The position numbers and the translations under genes were made by a program. A DNA stretch of 64,000 nt, from NCBI RefSeq assembly GCF_037975245.1, contig NC_092562.1, positions 13,572,501-13,636,500 on the forward strand, given 5' to 3'. Position 1 is the stretch's first letter; each line of letters opens with the position of its first letter. This document shows, piece after piece, positions 11,223-22,092 of this stretch. Origin of the DNA: Apostichopus japonicus (taxonomy: Eukaryota; Echinodermata; Holothuroidea; Aspidochirotida; Stichopodidae). The notes beneath the pieces are model-generated. The model ran no database searches and had not been told where the DNA came from. It worked only from the letters and a program-made list of their open reading frames with translations.

Positions 11223-11857
11223 CACGGGCCTCTTGGAAGTGTATCTCTACTACACAAGATCAGGGCTTGGGATGTTAAGTATACAATACCGATTACGACG
11301 TACATTGTGTTTCTGCCATTATTTGGCATCTATAAACGTCTTTCAACAATCGTAATGTAGCGGTTGATTGATCAGGGATTCTGTTATGTAATTTGAGAGA
11401 AACGGTTATTCTAAAAGCGAATTCCATCCGCCGTCGGACTGTCTTTACTATATAGAACAGCATGATTGGTATTCTGGCGAAGAGATGCCTGATAGATAAA
11501 CAAGTTGGATTATCAACCTGTTTTTCTTTTCCAAAGAGGAAATCTGCTAAAGTGCAAGCCAGGATAAAGTGCGTAGGTTTATTCATCTCAAAATTCCTAT
11601 CGTTAAAGAACCTTCATTTCTAATTTTGGGCTCCCACAGTCTGTGTACTAGCTATACCCCCTCGCCTTCTACAATTTATTCGTCTACTTTGGGTGATAAT
11701 TTAGGCACCCGGCATCCACCCCCCCCCCCTACTTCTTCTACGTCTCTCTTCCTCTCTCTCTCGCTTGCTACACGGCCGAATGTCCCCATATACATAACGT
11801 CTTTTTAATGTGGGTCTTACCTAACCACTAAGTTCACTATCACCTTATAACACCTAT
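11223..11857. other. Intronic spacer with no recognised feature
   Basis: Mixed sequence with a C-run near 11718 and CT-rich DNA to 11765. No coding or repeat feature is recognised in this part of the intron. Confidence 0.3.
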
Positions 11858-11892
11858 AGGAGAGTTAGCTCAGTGGTTTCCGCCGGTGCCTT
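11858..11892 (+). repeat. SINE head fragment
   Basis: Only the tRNA-like head (GAGTTAGCTCAGTGG...CCGCCGGTGCC) is present before a T-run interrupts it. It lies 250 bases upstream of a near-complete copy of the same family. Confidence 0.6.
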
Positions 11893-12104
11893 TTTTTTTC
11901 ATACCTTTATTTGCAAACCTTAAAAGAGCTACATTAGAACATATAACGAATTATGGTTGTCTTTATAAGTAAAGCATTACTGTCTTGGTTGTTGAGACTA
12001 AAGAAGTGTTTCGCGCAAAAATCTGTATGACTACGATCATCAAGGAAGATGCATTTGTTAAATCAGCAACCGCTAGTCGATCATTAATATCTTTAAAAAC
12101 TTTT

Positions 12105-12340
12105 AGGAGTGTTAGCTCAGTGGTTACCGCCGGTGCCTTTCACTCATACGGTCCCCGGTTCGAGTCACTCCAAGATTAATGTATGTCATCCAGTTACAGA
12201 GTTGTTGACAATTGACAATTCATAATCATGGACGTTAAATATGAATGTAAGAGACTGACTTCGGTCAGATTGCGACTTTGATAAGCCAATGAGGCTTCTT
12301 CGCGAGTTCCTGATTGCAAGAGGATCTAAAATACATGCCA
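12105..12340 (+). repeat. tRNA-derived SINE, copy 3 (near full length)
   Basis: It starts GGAGTGTTAGCTCAGTGGTT and has a B-box region (CCCCGGTTCGAGTCACTCC), the full body with GTCCAGTTACAGAGTTGTTG, and ends GAGGATCTAAAATACAT. This copy is the clearest view of the family's head. Its terminal GGAGT/ACTCC pair mimics an acceptor stem. It is not a functional tRNA gene because the anticodon arm is degenerate. Confidence 0.93.
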
Positions 12341-13253
12341 TTAAGTTTTTAAAGACCATGGCGACTTTGGAGGAACAAGATCGCATCAAATACCTTTATC
12401 AATTTGTTTATCTCAATTGCTTGACAGTATTATGACGAAAATGTGTTCAACACCTCACATTATTTGGAAAATGTTATAAGTCGTACGTATCTTCCAAAAG
12501 ACCAGCTGCTGTAGAATTTAATATTCCGTATATTATCCGAGGATTTTGTTCTTATAAGCCATTGAAAGCAATTAATTCTCGTTAAGCCACTGGTCAAGAT
12601 GGATTCAGTGCCTTTGTTCTCAAATACTCTGTCGAATAGATCGTTGGTAGCTTGACTCATATAATTCTAAACAACACCTATTAGATGTCATGTATATTCC
12701 CTACGAAATGGGGAAAAAAAGCGAAAGTTAGGTCAATCTTCAAAAATAATTCCAAGCTTAACATCTCAAACTATAGACCCATATCCATTCTATACCGGTA
12801 TTACCAGATTATCAGACTTGAGAAAATACAACTTTCACAAAGTACCTTGAAAACTTACTACGAATTGCCCAGTCTGGTTTTAGAGAGAATCATTCATGCG
12901 AAACTACCCTCATTAAGATTATTGATAAATGGATGGAAACTAACGACAATGGATACAGTATAGAGCCGTCTTTGTTCAACTTCGAAAAGTCTTTGATCTT
13001 GCTATAGGCCTAATCACAAATATCTTGTAACAAATGTGACATATGTATGGCTTTTCCGCGATAACACACTCAAATGGTTCGGAACATACCTTATACAGAA
13101 AGGGTGCAAAGTATACGTACATAGACAAAGTTTCTTCTTTTTTACCGAATATTCATAGTTTAATTCACCGTTTGAACTGGGATTATAGGACTTCGCATAC
13201 AAAAGTTACGGTGCCAAATAGCCCCCACAGTGCGGAAAAACTAGGGTTTCCAA

Positions 13254-13644
13254 CAGTGGCGGAGCTAGGGATATTGGTCAGGAGGGGCGAGAATGGTCTG
13301 TACAGGGCAATTTCGACATTATCTAAGCGGAGCGCCACCGCCGGTTGGCGCGTAGCGTATACAGAATTTTTCTGAGTAAAGATACTCCCTAGATCGCCAG
13401 AAATGACCCTTTCCGGGCCTTGCTAATTTGCAGATAAACGAAGAATAAATAGGTGTCATCGCGAAATTACACCAACAAAATGTGACAAATGTCAATATAG
13501 GTAGATGAGAGCGCAATAAAAAAGTCAATAATCGCGAATGAGTAAAAAGTGGTAAAGAGCTGAAAAGGGCGCCAGCAGTTCATTTGAGTCCGTCAGGGGG
13601 CATCGCCCCCCCCCACCCCCGACTGTATGGACGCTCCGCCACTG
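13254..13644 (-). mobile_element. hAT-type MITE, copy 1, with perfect 8-bp target duplication
   Basis: The ends are CAGTGGCGGAGC and its inverse GCTCCGCCACTG. The element is flanked by GTTTCCAA at 13246-13253 and 13645-13652. About 390 bp with no coding capacity. The interior shares CTTTTTACCACTTTTTACT and GACACCTATTTATTCTTCG-type blocks (inverse here) with copies at 37646, 51353 and 62279. An 8-bp duplication plus CAGTGGCGG ends are hallmarks of hAT elements. Confidence 0.95.
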
Positions 13645-13971
13645 GTTTCCAAGTGTACTCTCATTGAAAATGTCCTAAAAAAAATTTTCATTTAAAATTG
13701 GCGTAAGGTTACCGTAATATATGGATTAAGGCATACACCACCTGAAAGCTAACCGTTTAAGCTTTCAAAATATGGATGGTCCAATATGATTGACTAAATA
13801 CACATGAGAAGATACAGGTCAAAACACACACAAAATGGCTCTTGCGCTACACAGTTAAAGACCCTCACGGAGTGCCATGAGCGCTATGTTCCGTTATGCA
13901 ATGGAAGTGGCCTCTGCAGGGTGCCACAACAGGGTTCAATTCTTGGGCCATTACTATTTCGCATCTTTCTT

Positions 13972-14155
13972 AGTTTAGTTTAGTTTAAAAATGTAAAAAA
14001 AAAGGATCAGGAGGGACACTTAAGTCCCCATCAAGGACTCTATAGAGAGAGAGAAAAAAACTGAAGACACAAACACTCAGACCCGATTACAATGCTTAAC
14101 CTTGTCCAAAGCATTCTTAAACCCATTGACACCTCTTGCAAGTACAACTTTCTCT
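13972..14155 (-). mobile_element. CR1-like LINE 3' end fragment
   Basis: Minus-strand 3' UTR and last codons: the AGTTTAGTTTAGTTTA tail, GGATCAGGAGGGACAC, AAGTCCCCATCAAGGAC and CTCAGACCCGATTACAATGC are shared with 39036-39170. It sits between the GSILGPLLF and YADD blocks of the other LINE, so it inserted later. Confidence 0.85.
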
Positions 14156-14576
14156 TAATGACACAGTGGCCCTAAGCCTACACCACTGTCTTGTATAGGC
14201 ATGTACGCGGATGACACAACATTATATTTATTCGATACTAATATTCAGGAACTAAACATGAAGATACGGAGGAAGATGTTTCTAACATAAAAAGAGTGGT
14301 GTATAAACAAAACCAATGGTAATGAATTCAGTAATGAATGTTAACGAAACGATGTTAATATCTTCAAAGCTCAAATTTTCATAAAGCCCACAGTCGCATC
14401 ATTTTTTTCTACTTCGTTTTCCTTCATCTTTAAATTCTGTTGCTTTTTCTTTCTTGCTTTAGTTTTTGGCTATTTGTTTACCTTAGTTTTACTTTTATGG
14501 GCATCGGGGGGAGATTAGCATTCTAGCTAACCGAGTTTTACCCTTCTGTCAAAAGTTAAATAAATATATAAATTAC

Positions 14577-14802
14577 CTGCAACGACTGTTAGTTCACTGG
14601 CACTTATCATTCTTGTTATACTACTCAGTTTAGCGTGTTTTTCTTGGCGATTAATTTTCCCTCCATGCAAGAAGGAACCTTCGTGGTTAAGAGGCAATAA
14701 TGTTGGTCGTTCCAAGATTGTTAGGTAGAGAACACCGCAGAGGAACAACAAACACAAAAACAAATCCTTGAGATCAATACTATGGTGATATAGTCTTGCC
14801 AT
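14577..14802 (-). CDS. First coding exon (membrane anchor) of the sulfotransferase/glycosyltransferase gene
   Basis: ATG at 14802. The 75 codons plus one base encode a short tail (MARLYHHSIDLK), a single hydrophobic anchor at about residues 13-30 (LFLCLLFLCGVLYLTIL) and a stem. It ends at GCAG/GTAATT with the donor at 14576. Phase 1 matches the acceptor at 9607 and forms an Asp codon at the junction. The 4,969-base intron between them holds a mariner-like element, a foldback element, SINE pieces, a LINE and a hAT MITE. The short tail, anchor and stem layout is that of type II Golgi transferases. The joining is inferred from phase, strand and distance, not from a transcript. Confidence 0.65.
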
Positions 14803-16280
14803 CTCGGAATGTTCTAGTATTTAATTAACTTTTAACACGAAGTATAGGTCAGTTGACTTCTGAAAGTTTTGGAAAGGCAGTCCAACGAGGAGTTGTGAAT
14901 CGTAACTAATTCTCAACGAATTCTCCAGTCCAGTGTGTGTTAGTCCCCTCTACATAAGGATTCCTTTCGGCATTATACTGGTCTGGTCTGCATCTGAAGT
15001 TTATGCACAGCAAACCACCTGTATACGCGCAATTTAACGACGCACCCCTTTGTTGACACGAAACACTCATTTATCCGTATTAAATGATGCATGGAAGTAT
15101 CTTATCACAGTACTTGTATCGGCACATTCAAAAGAGCTATCTGTTTTGAGTAGGAGTTTTGCGATGGGACTTTTTGTAGATTAAGTCTCCATACGACCAT
15201 ACACAAAGAAAGCAAATCCGACCCTCTTCAAGGATTTATAGCGGTATACGTGTAGCCCACTGTACTACGATTATTGAATAAAACATTAGAAGGGTTAATC
15301 TGGGTTTTTTTCTTATTATTATTCCTTTTGCAATGGTTTATCATCATTTTATTTTAATGCTTCGACGTCGAAGAAGATCAAATATACGTTTACTGTTGGT
15401 GTAAACTAGTAAGGGGGAATTGCAAGTGGTTTGAAAACATCTGTTTATTCCCTAGCAACCTTGGCATGTGACGAAGTGAGTATGTACTAAGTCGATGGAA
15501 ATATCGCCTATAAATAATAATGGTCTCATGCATGCGTGGTAACAGCATTCGATAAAACAGAGCCTTTTTCAGTGTATGTGTCAATACTGGAAACAGTGTG
15601 AATTCATGTTTACCAAAAATGAATCATCTAACGATGCTTGGTTGTCAAAACATTATATCAATATAAAATTGTAGATATTTTCTGGGGGCGGGAGTGGGGG
15701 GTTGGAGGTAGTCTAGAAGAATCTCGCGATCCACTTATGGTGCTGATCATTATAATCAAACACTTTAACTGGGACATTCTCAGTCCCCCCCCCCCCATCC
15801 CACCCAGTCCCCTTACATCGTGGATGGTGATACCTGGCAAGTGACACAAGGTAAGAAAAACTTAAGAAATGTACCACATTCAAAAACACTTATAGGAAAC
15901 GCCTATATAGGTTAAACTTATGGATGGTAGATTCTGAATTCGGAGGATTGAGTGACGGAGTGGAGTCTCTGTGTGTCGGTTAGGTAGATGAGGAAAGTGC
16001 AGAAGTAGACTAGAGACAGGTAAGTATCGTCGATTTCAAGGATAGATCAAATATTTGTATAATATATAGGAAAGAAGAGCTGCCACGATTATACCATAGA
16101 CCCATTCTACTATATGAATTACATGAATAAGTGGCAGAATTAAGCCAATCGAAATATAGGTAACCGCCAGATTGAGATGGTACTTCCAACTAACAGAGTA
16201 GAATATGTTGATGTATGTTATGATTATGATTATGTTTATGTTATGATGTATGTTATGATAGAGTAGAATATTTCTGTGCT
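14803..16280. other. Spacer upstream of the membrane-anchor exon
   Basis: May contain the promoter of the minus-strand gene starting at 14802. G-rich (15690) and C-rich (15786) runs bracket about 100 bp. No gene is recognised. Confidence 0.35.
16200..16262. repeat. TTATGATTATG short tandem repeat
   Basis: Imperfect repeats of GATGTATGTTATGATTATG-type words. Low complexity only. Confidence 0.6.
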
Positions 16281-16544
16281 TAAATAACAGAAGTGGTGAC
16301 AGGGACGTAGCTAAGGCCTGATGATTGGATGGGGAGGTGGGGGGGGGGTAGTGGCTGAAAATCCAACTAGATGGGTTTTGAAGCCAGAAAATTCCGACTG
16401 CTGTCTTGTACCCCCCCCCCACCCTCGCGATACTCATCAACGATACGGTCAGTGTCAGTCGGACACCCAATCTTTCGCGACTGCACTTTTGTTCTCAACT
16501 ATTTTCGATATATTTGTACCCACTGGCACTCATTTCACAAACTT

Positions 16545-16910
16545 ATTAGCCCCCTCCCCCTCCCCCACACCACCCCAGCCAAATATTTTTGTGAAAATTC
16601 GTTCAATATGCTGATAACTTTTCGGGCACCTACTGAAAGAAAGATAATATGCAATGTGTTTTTCAGTGGTTAAACTTATATTAGTATTACTTTTAATATT
16701 GTAACGACTTTCCCAATAATTATAACCAATATGGAAGGGTAATAAGACGGAAAATGATTGTATGTTATTGGCATGCGATGTAAAAACCGATGCATGCCTA
16801 TATGATATGCACATTATCATGTGGAACGCGCGAAAAATTTTGGTTATATTTTTCGGGCAAGTCGTTACAGCACCCCCCCCCCCCCCACCCATTCAAATTG
16901 GGCTCCTACG
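16545..16910. mobile_element. MITE copy related to the element at 40916-41300 (left end eroded)
   Basis: It shares long blocks with 40960-41295: AATATTTTTGTGAAAATT-like start, TTTTTCGGGCACCTA, AATGTGTTTTTCA, GTTAAACTTATATTA, CAATAATTATAACCAATATG, GGTTATATTTTTCGGGCAAG and the end GGGCTCCTACGC. The left inverted repeat is missing or replaced by a C-rich run, and a G/C-rich repeat (16305-16440) lies just before it. Confidence 0.8.
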
Positions 16911-17660
16911 CATATATGACGGTAGTTCTATTAGGCATTCTTTTTTGGAGTATTCAAAATCATACGAAATTTTGTACGGTGAAGTATAAGAATCACGAGA
17001 TACAATTTCTCAAAGTGGCAAGGAAAACGTGGTAAATATCACTGATTAAAGGTCAATTTTGACTGAAATATTTCAACTTTTAGGTCATGCACAATCACAG
17101 GAATAAATGAAGAGGCCTAGATAAACTAAAGTGCGACAGTCGGAAATTACGACTGTCGCACTCCAATATTCCAAATATCGTCCATGAGGCAATGCCTGTA
17201 TACGAAATATCCTAAATCAGTGACGTAGGCAGTTTTTAAAATATGTTAGGGGGGCGGAAAACCGGTGGAGTTTGAGCTGTTGAGTCACCACAAGTAACTT
17301 AGTTTTGTAGATGTATGCTACGGTGGCCGAGGTGGTACCTTGAAAGTATCAACTATTTGATATCAAAATTTCGCCTTTTTTCTAAACTGTACGAATGTCA
17401 GTTTTTCATCGAAAATTTCCCCTTTCATGTCAAAAGTTTAGAGAAAAACAGCTAAAAAGTAGAGTCATGAGTTACATGAGTTTATCAGTTGCCTGATTGC
17501 CTGGTTCCGCGGTTGCTCACTCCTTACCAATTATCCAACTCATGGGCGCAGATCAGTCTTGGATAATGGTGGGGGACGCGTGTCTGTTCTCTGATACTAT
17601 AAGCGGTGCGCGACCATAATATGTTGGCGCGTTGCGTACAATACATTTTTGGCAAATATA
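16911..17660. other. Spacer with a short hairpin
   Basis: GTGCGACAGTCGGAAATTACGACTGTCGCAC at 17131-17161 is a perfect 13-bp inverted repeat around a short loop. The rest is unremarkable AT-rich DNA without supported genes. Confidence 0.5.
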
Positions 17661-17669
17661 CCTCACACA

Positions 17670-17765
17670 TGGGCGGCGATCCTGGGGGGGGGGGATGGGG
17701 GGATATATCCCCCCCATGAAAATGGGTGGAGGGGATGTAATACACCATATCCCCCCACCAAATGC
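17670..17765. repeat. G/C-run repeat (GGTGGAGGGGATG...CATATCCCCCCACC)
   Basis: A G-run and a C-run bracket an imperfect inverted repeat. A similar arrangement (GGTGGGGACA...TGTCCCCACC) occurs at 20308-20337 and nearby. Probably a degraded non-autonomous element family. Confidence 0.4.
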
Positions 17766-17997
17766 CAGGGTTAAGAATATTTTCATGCCTACATTTATGC
17801 ATCATCGTGAATGTACGGCTCTTTTTTATCTTCATTTCTCGCCTACCATAAACGCAGTGCGATCTTTTCAAGTAAAGCGTCTTTATAAAGCAAGAATAGT
17901 TGACTGTAGGCTTCATTGGCCATATAACAACAAAATGTATAATTGCGCCCACGGTATTGATGTAGTACATATATGCACCCTCATAGTATTCATATCA

Positions 17998-19339
17998 TCG
18001 AGGTAAATGAATCTGGAAGATTCATGTCAATTGGGCGCGCGTACCATGCATGGAGGGTCATGTGATGTGTTCCAGGCTGGTACCAAACTGATATTTCTCT
18101 GTAGCAGTTCGAAAATAGTGTTAGTGACTTCGTGAAAGATTTGCACCAAGACGGATCGAACATGGGAAGTAACGGCGTAAGAAGGTACTGGTACTTCAGG
18201 CCTACGAAATAGTGCTAATATGCTACCGGTAACGTTAGACATGCTGGCACAGAACAAGTACAGATCCTCTCTTTATTTCTATGGTACAGATACATTGGGC
18301 TTGCAGCGGGAAATGTCGATGTCTGAATTGTATTTCAAGGGTGAGCGTTTGGTGCTGTGGGGCAAAGTTTAGTTCAGTGCAGCCACGGAATTCTCCATGC
18401 AACGAGGTAAATGAATCTGGAGAAACTATCACACAGTAAATACGCGCGTACGCGCGTACCATGTATGGAGGGTCATGTGATGTGTTCCAGGGTGGTACTA
18501 ATATACTACTCTCCCTATTACGCATGATGATTTCACCCAACTAGTACGTAAATGTGTTTGCGGGCTTAGGGCAGCAGACGACACCCGTTACCTAGCAATA
18601 ACCGTGCCTGTAGCCTAACGTGATAGCTATATTCCCGTCGAGCAGCATTAGGCTCTGTTCCATGGAGAATTCCGTAGTTGCACTGAACTAAACATTTCCC
18701 CACATTTCCCATTTCTACATTCACTTATAGCGTGTAGTAATAACGTTAGGCCATATGAGACAAAGCTTACCCCTAGAGCTGTATTAATAAGTAAGATTAT
18801 GTAGAAAGCCTGCCTTCATTCAAGAGAATAAGGTTGAACGTTAGCATATTAACACTATTTCGTAGGCCTGAAGTACCAGTACCTTCTTATGCCGTTAGTT
18901 CCCATGTCCGAACCGACCAATCTTTCACGAAGTCGCTAACACTGTTCTCGAACTGCTACAGAGAAATATCAGTATAGTACCACCCTGGAACACATCACAT
19001 GACCCTCCATACATGGTACGCGCGCACCCAATTGACATGAATCCTCCAGATTCATTTACCTCGTTGTCTCCATGGAACAGAGCCTAATGCTGCTCAGCCG
19101 GAATATAGCTATCACGTTAGGCTACAGGCACGGTTATTGCTAGGTAACGGGTGTCGTCTGCTGCTCTAAGCACGCATACACATTTACGTACTAGTTGGGT
19201 GAAATCATCATGCGTAATGGGGAGAGTAAAATATTAGTACCGTCCTGGAACACATCACATGACCCTCCATGCATGGTACGCGCGTTCGCGCGTATTTACT
19301 GTGTGATAGTTTCTCCAGATTCATTTACAGGTACCTCGA
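17998..19339. repeat. Complex inverted repeat of modules A, B, A', B'
   Basis: Module A (17998-18222) is repeated in inverse as A' (18842-19065), and module B (18403-18664) in inverse as B' (19070-19339). All four contain a core with CATGNATGGAGGGTCATGTG and TGTGTTCCAGG, preceded or followed by GGTAAATGAATCTGG. A short piece before B (GTTTAGTTCAGTGCAGCCACG) is inverted just after B. The order A-B-A'-B' is not a simple palindrome. No coding sequence is recognised. Confidence 0.85.
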
Positions 19340-20270
19340 TGATTCATATAGGCCCTTTAGTAGGCCTACACACGTACATGTTCCCTCGAACAGCTGAGAA
19401 TCTCATATTACCAGGGTAATGCTTAATACACGTTTCACCTGGATGCCCTAGCAATCGGTACCTAGGAATGTAACTATGTGTAATTGTGTATTGCATGTGT
19501 ATAGGCCTATAATAGCCTGCATGAGGCCATTTTCTTCATCGAATAATATAAAAGAGATCTCGAACATTCTAACGTAGCGCCTGAAACAAGATTGAGTTGG
19601 GCAATTTTCCCAAAATAACACCCGAAATTAAACAAAAAGTATTTTGGATCCTGATTATGAGATATTTTGGATATGATATCCTTATTTTAAAGTTGGGTAT
19701 ATGCCGCTTGGAAACCTCGGTAAGTGCCGTTTCCGGCCATCTAGAGGGTTTGTAAATCCCAAAATTTTCTTGTACGCTTCGCGCAAACTCATGGTGGCGC
19801 TACGCTTAGATAGTCAACAAGGTCATATCCCCCCCCCCCCCACTCGGAAATACGGATCGCCGCCCATGACCTCACAGATCGACGGAAATAACACTTTCCA
19901 GACCCAATGATCCTCACAAACCTCCTTAAGTTTTAGATTTCATGGCTTAGAAATTTAGTTTGGGGAAATACATGGGCGTGTGCAGAAAAAAAAAAAAAAA
20001 TAAGAGGACAACTAATCCAAGTAGACTTTTGTATACGATGGGTCTGGGGTCCTCTCCCAGAAAACAATTATAGACTGCCGCAAATGCGATTTCCGTCCTA
20101 TATTAAACAACTGTGGATAAATATAATAATATGAGAACTAGTGATAAATTAAGTTACATCCACTTATATGAATGCTGCTCCTACATGCCCGTAAATATTC
20201 ATCTTAGAAAGCTCATAGGTCTCACAGTACCATCACTACCATGAAACCTCAACTCAAACTAAAAGTTTAA
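19340..20270. other. Spacer with a dispersed-repeat fragment
   Basis: Positions 19768-19815 carry the TACGCTTCGCGC...GTGGCGCTACGCTTAGATAG block also seen at 3225 and 10640, then a C-run. An A-run lies at 19986. Nothing else is recognised. Confidence 0.4.
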
Positions 20271-20299
20271 TACAATTTGAAATGCAGCGTTTAGTCAAG

Positions 20300-20530
20300 A
20301 AAAATTGGTGGGGACACGGTATATCATGTCCCCACCACTGAAAAAGTTGGTGGGGAAGCGTCCCGCTGTCCCCCACCATGATATGCGCCCCATGATGATC
20401 CAACTGAATGGGTTAGCATTATACCGTGAATTGCATCCCTTCTTGAAAAAGTGAGGGGACAGAAATATATACATATATCCCTAGTTTCCATAATGGAGGG
20501 GGGGGGGGTGACAGTGTCCCTCCCACCCCA
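20300..20530. repeat. GGTGGGGAC / GTCCCCACC inverted-repeat stretch
   Basis: GGTGGGGACA and TGTCCCCACC (20308-20337) form a 10-bp inverted repeat, followed by further copies near 20350-20385 and 20500-20530 with a G-run. Its similarity to 17670-17765 suggests a repeat family with unclear ends. Confidence 0.4.
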
Positions 20531-20682
20531 CACGTTCCAACGCTTAAGCAAGTTCCAACGCTTAAGCAAGTACCAACATCACATTCTTTATTATCGATAA
20601 GTCAACATTTCATTCACTTAGTTGATATACTTGAGCTAGCACCCTAACAACTCCCTGCTTTGACAAAGTTTAATTATTTTAC

Positions 20683-20914
20683 CTCTAGAAAATACATCAC
20701 CATCTCTTGTCATGTGTACTATGCCCTGAATTCTGTCACGATTTCCATGGTGATAACTCTTCCCAGGAGGTGATGAGGAAATTAGCAAGGTGTCTCGTTG
20801 CCTCAGTGGCGGTTTAATTGAATTCCAGACTGCAAAATAGATACCACCGCATAAGAACATACTCCTTAAAGCGAAAATAAGTAACGACCGGTTTCTTAGG
20901 GTAAAATTTTCCAT
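20683..20914 (-). CDS. Alternative or paralogous first exon encoding a type II membrane anchor
   Basis: ATG at 20914. The 77 codons plus one base encode MENFTLRNRS, a hydrophobic anchor at about residues 11-29 and a hydrophilic stem. It ends AGAG/GTAAAA with the donor at 20682. Layout, strand, length and phase 1 match the exons at 14802 and 773. It could splice in frame to 9607, giving 685 residues, as an alternative promoter/first exon. It could instead be the first exon of a paralog whose own catalytic exon has been lost. There is no sign of a second catalytic exon between 20682 and 14803. Confidence 0.45.
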
Positions 20915-20950
20915 CCCAAAAGTTTCGCAAACTGTGTGTCCGCGTTCCAA

Positions 20951-21504
20951 ACGTCTATAGTATACATGCAGAGTATGCGTGGTCGTTGTTACAATATTTC
21001 CACAGACACGGCTGATGTATATTTACTCTCCACAGAATAAGAGAAAAAAACAAAGAAAAAGAGAAGCCTTATGCGGATAAAGTAACATTGGTGTCCATTC
21101 CGAACTTCTAAAGGTCTTGTATATTTTAAGCAGAAAACCAAATGGAGCATCTCCGGCGGGGTAAGTTTACTCCCAAACCTAAAAGCCCTGAGTCACTTGT
21201 TGTCAAGTGTGTAGGAGGACAAACCTGCAAAGAATTACAGCTTCTTTACATGAAAATGAAAAGGAGAAAACAAACAAGCAAAAGAAAGAAGAGGCGGTCA
21301 CTTTGAATGATAAAGGCTGATGAGCAAAAGGAAAACATGGCAAAAGGAAAGAAACTGGCATATGGAGGTTACAGCATACACGCAGTATAGCACTTTACAG
21401 TTTGTCATTAGTCAGGTGGAGTAAGCGAGGCTATATACTCCCCAACCGTCGTCCATGGTAACTGGCCCACCATAAACAGTATGTATATATATGTATTGGA
21501 TGTA
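20951..21504. other. Upstream flank of the anchor exon
   Basis: No gene or repeat is recognised. It may hold the promoter of the exon at 20914. Confidence 0.3.
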
Positions 21505-21697
21505 TTTTAGATCCTCCTGCAAGCAGGTACTCGCGAAGAAGCCTAATTGGTTATATCAAAGCCGCAAGCTGACCGAAGTCAGTCTCTTACATTCATATTT
21601 AACGTCCATGATTATGAATTGTCAATTATCAACAACTCTGTAACTGGACGACAATCTTGGAGTGACTCGAACTGGGGACCTTATGATTGGAAGGCAC
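21505..21697 (-). repeat. tRNA-derived SINE, copy 4 (head truncated)
   Basis: Minus-strand copy with tail (GTATTTTAGATCCTCCTGCA at its plus-strand left edge), complete body and part of the B-box region. The head is lost and replaced by a small direct repeat (TTTGGAAGGCACATGCATAC). Confidence 0.88.
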
Positions 21698-22092
21698 ATG
21701 CATACTTTGGAAGGCACATGCATACTATGACACATGCATACTCTGGTAATAACGTCCCCTTTCCTAAGGCCCTCTATACGCCGCTAGATTATTAACAAGC
21801 GAATTATGGTCACACCTCCAAATCTTTGAGGCCCCTGAACTTCCCTGAAGTATGCCCAGGCTAACCATTTCCCCTCTAACCCTACCCACCCCCCTCCGAT
21901 TGTATTTGTCTTCATCACACACACCATTCAAATGTGTTGGCAGGCTAACACGGTATTTGGACTGTGAAATCAAGTGCATGGTCATATGCCATGGAAGATA
22001 CCACGCCTTGTTCACATCTGAGAATGCAAGTAAGGGTTAATGATCTTCTTCTCCCTCTGAGAGATAAAATACTGACCCCCGGGAGGCGTCTG

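Larger units (their letters stand above)
12480..14300 (+). mobile_element. Second, decayed non-LTR retrotransposon with nested insertions
   Basis: Pieces of a reverse transcriptase appear in order on the plus strand across several frames: KATGQDGFSAFVLKY-like (about 12585), NNSKLNISNYRPISIL (about 12742-12790), a GSILGPLLF block (about 13930-13965) and the catalytic MYADDTTLYLF (14193-14225). A hAT MITE (13254-13644) and a CR1-like LINE tail (13972-14155) interrupt it. Many frameshifts and stops make it a dead copy, and its wording differs from the CR1-like family elsewhere in the window. Confidence 0.75.

Noticed and set aside
12105-12175. Possible tRNA gene
   Set aside because: A-box and B-box-like sequences are present, but the same head with a common body and tail recurs seven times, so it is a SINE head and not a tRNA.
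16321-16614. Overlapping Pro/Gly-rich open frames around C- and G-runs
   Set aside because: Homopolymer runs inflate the frames. No start context, splice sites or family match.
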